Part shown: positions 63,991-64,000 of the stretch, piece after piece
Layout: each line of letters begins with the position of its first letter
How positions within the stretch are numbered: the stretch's first letter is position 1
Assembly: GCA_015179125.1 (NCBI GenBank)
Contig: WHVA01000159.1
Coordinates: forward strand, 156,275 to 220,274
DNA: 64,000 bases
Reading direction: 5' to 3'
Origin: Gautieria morchelliformis
Taxonomy: Eukaryota; Basidiomycota; Agaricomycetes; Gomphales; Gomphaceae
Position numbers and translations under genes: made by a program
Notes under the pieces: generated by a model
Told to the model about the DNA's origin: nothing
Databases searched by the model: none
The model's input: the letters and a program-made list of their open reading frames with translations, nothing else

Positions 63991-64000
63991 CGCATTTTCG

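Larger units (their letters stand above)
59564..64000 (-). mobile_element. chromodomain Gypsy element A4, 3' LTR to protease, runs off window
   Basis: This is a second family A element on the minus strand, inserted in the LINE remnant. The 3' LTR is 59564-60031. The internal region runs to the window end without reaching gag or the 5' LTR. It is less damaged than A1: the RNase H-integrase-chromodomain part is one open frame. The left flank pentamer GTATC is the expected TSD copy, but the other end is outside. Confidence 0.9.

Noticed and set aside
1..64000. Bacterial-style operons, ribosome-binding sites, rRNA or tRNA genes
   Set aside because: Gene structure is eukaryotic with many introns, and no tRNA or rRNA-like sequence was recognised.

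Overview
This window comes from a filamentous fungus, most likely an agaricomycete basidiomycete. The genes have many short introns of about 50-60 nt. They include a CYP63-like cytochrome P450, C2-NACHT-WD40 STAND receptors, a DUF6532-like protein, chromodomain Gypsy elements and a Tad1/I-type LINE. No genus is assigned. Most of the 64 kb is nested transposon wreckage around one small gene island.

Layout: 1-8 kb is gene-poor, with a deleted hAT transposon (983-2163, 8-bp TSD) and a Copia remnant (about 4278-6117). From 8.3 to 17.0 kb there are three LTRs of one chromodomain Gypsy family (family A, minus strand) with a decayed gag-pol, plus a gag gene of a second family (C). From 17.0 to 19.4 kb an old LTR of family B is split by a 1.57-kb solo LTR (D) with a perfect TSD. 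From 19.4 to 20.1 kb lies an integrase scrap.

The gene island runs from 20.3 to 44.9 kb. Two C2-NACHT-WD40 receptor genes, each splicing to about 1540 residues with exons of matching length, form the arms of a roughly 5.5-kb inverted repeat (20.6-25.8 kb minus, 39.5-44.6 kb plus). Between them are a CYP63-like P450, a secreted SMP-30/lactonase-type beta-propeller protein, a chimeric scrap (receptor 5' end joined to P450 3' tail) and an apparently intact two-ORF LINE with a 28-nt poly(A) tail. The receptors carry 14 near-identical WD40 repeats each, the architecture of fungal NLRs used in nonself recognition.

From 45 to 49 kb there is a fragment of DML1/misato and a probable DUF6532 gene. From 49.1 to 56.4 kb lies a second Gypsy element (E, minus), truncated at both ends, with a small inverted-repeat element at its 3' edge and a 680-bp solo LTR of family B inside its gag. 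From 56.4 to 58.0 kb is a partial copy of the P450, broken by another solo LTR. From 58.0 to 59.6 kb is the 3' half of a second LINE, itself cut by a family A LTR whose element runs off the window end.

The sequence allows the relative order of several insertions to be read from target-site duplications. The most notable inferences are the inverted NLR pair with a sharply bounded divergent block in the NACHT C-terminal region, and a probable self-priming signal in family A: 10 nt next to the 5' LTR complement the predicted transcript 5' end. All splice models were made by eye.
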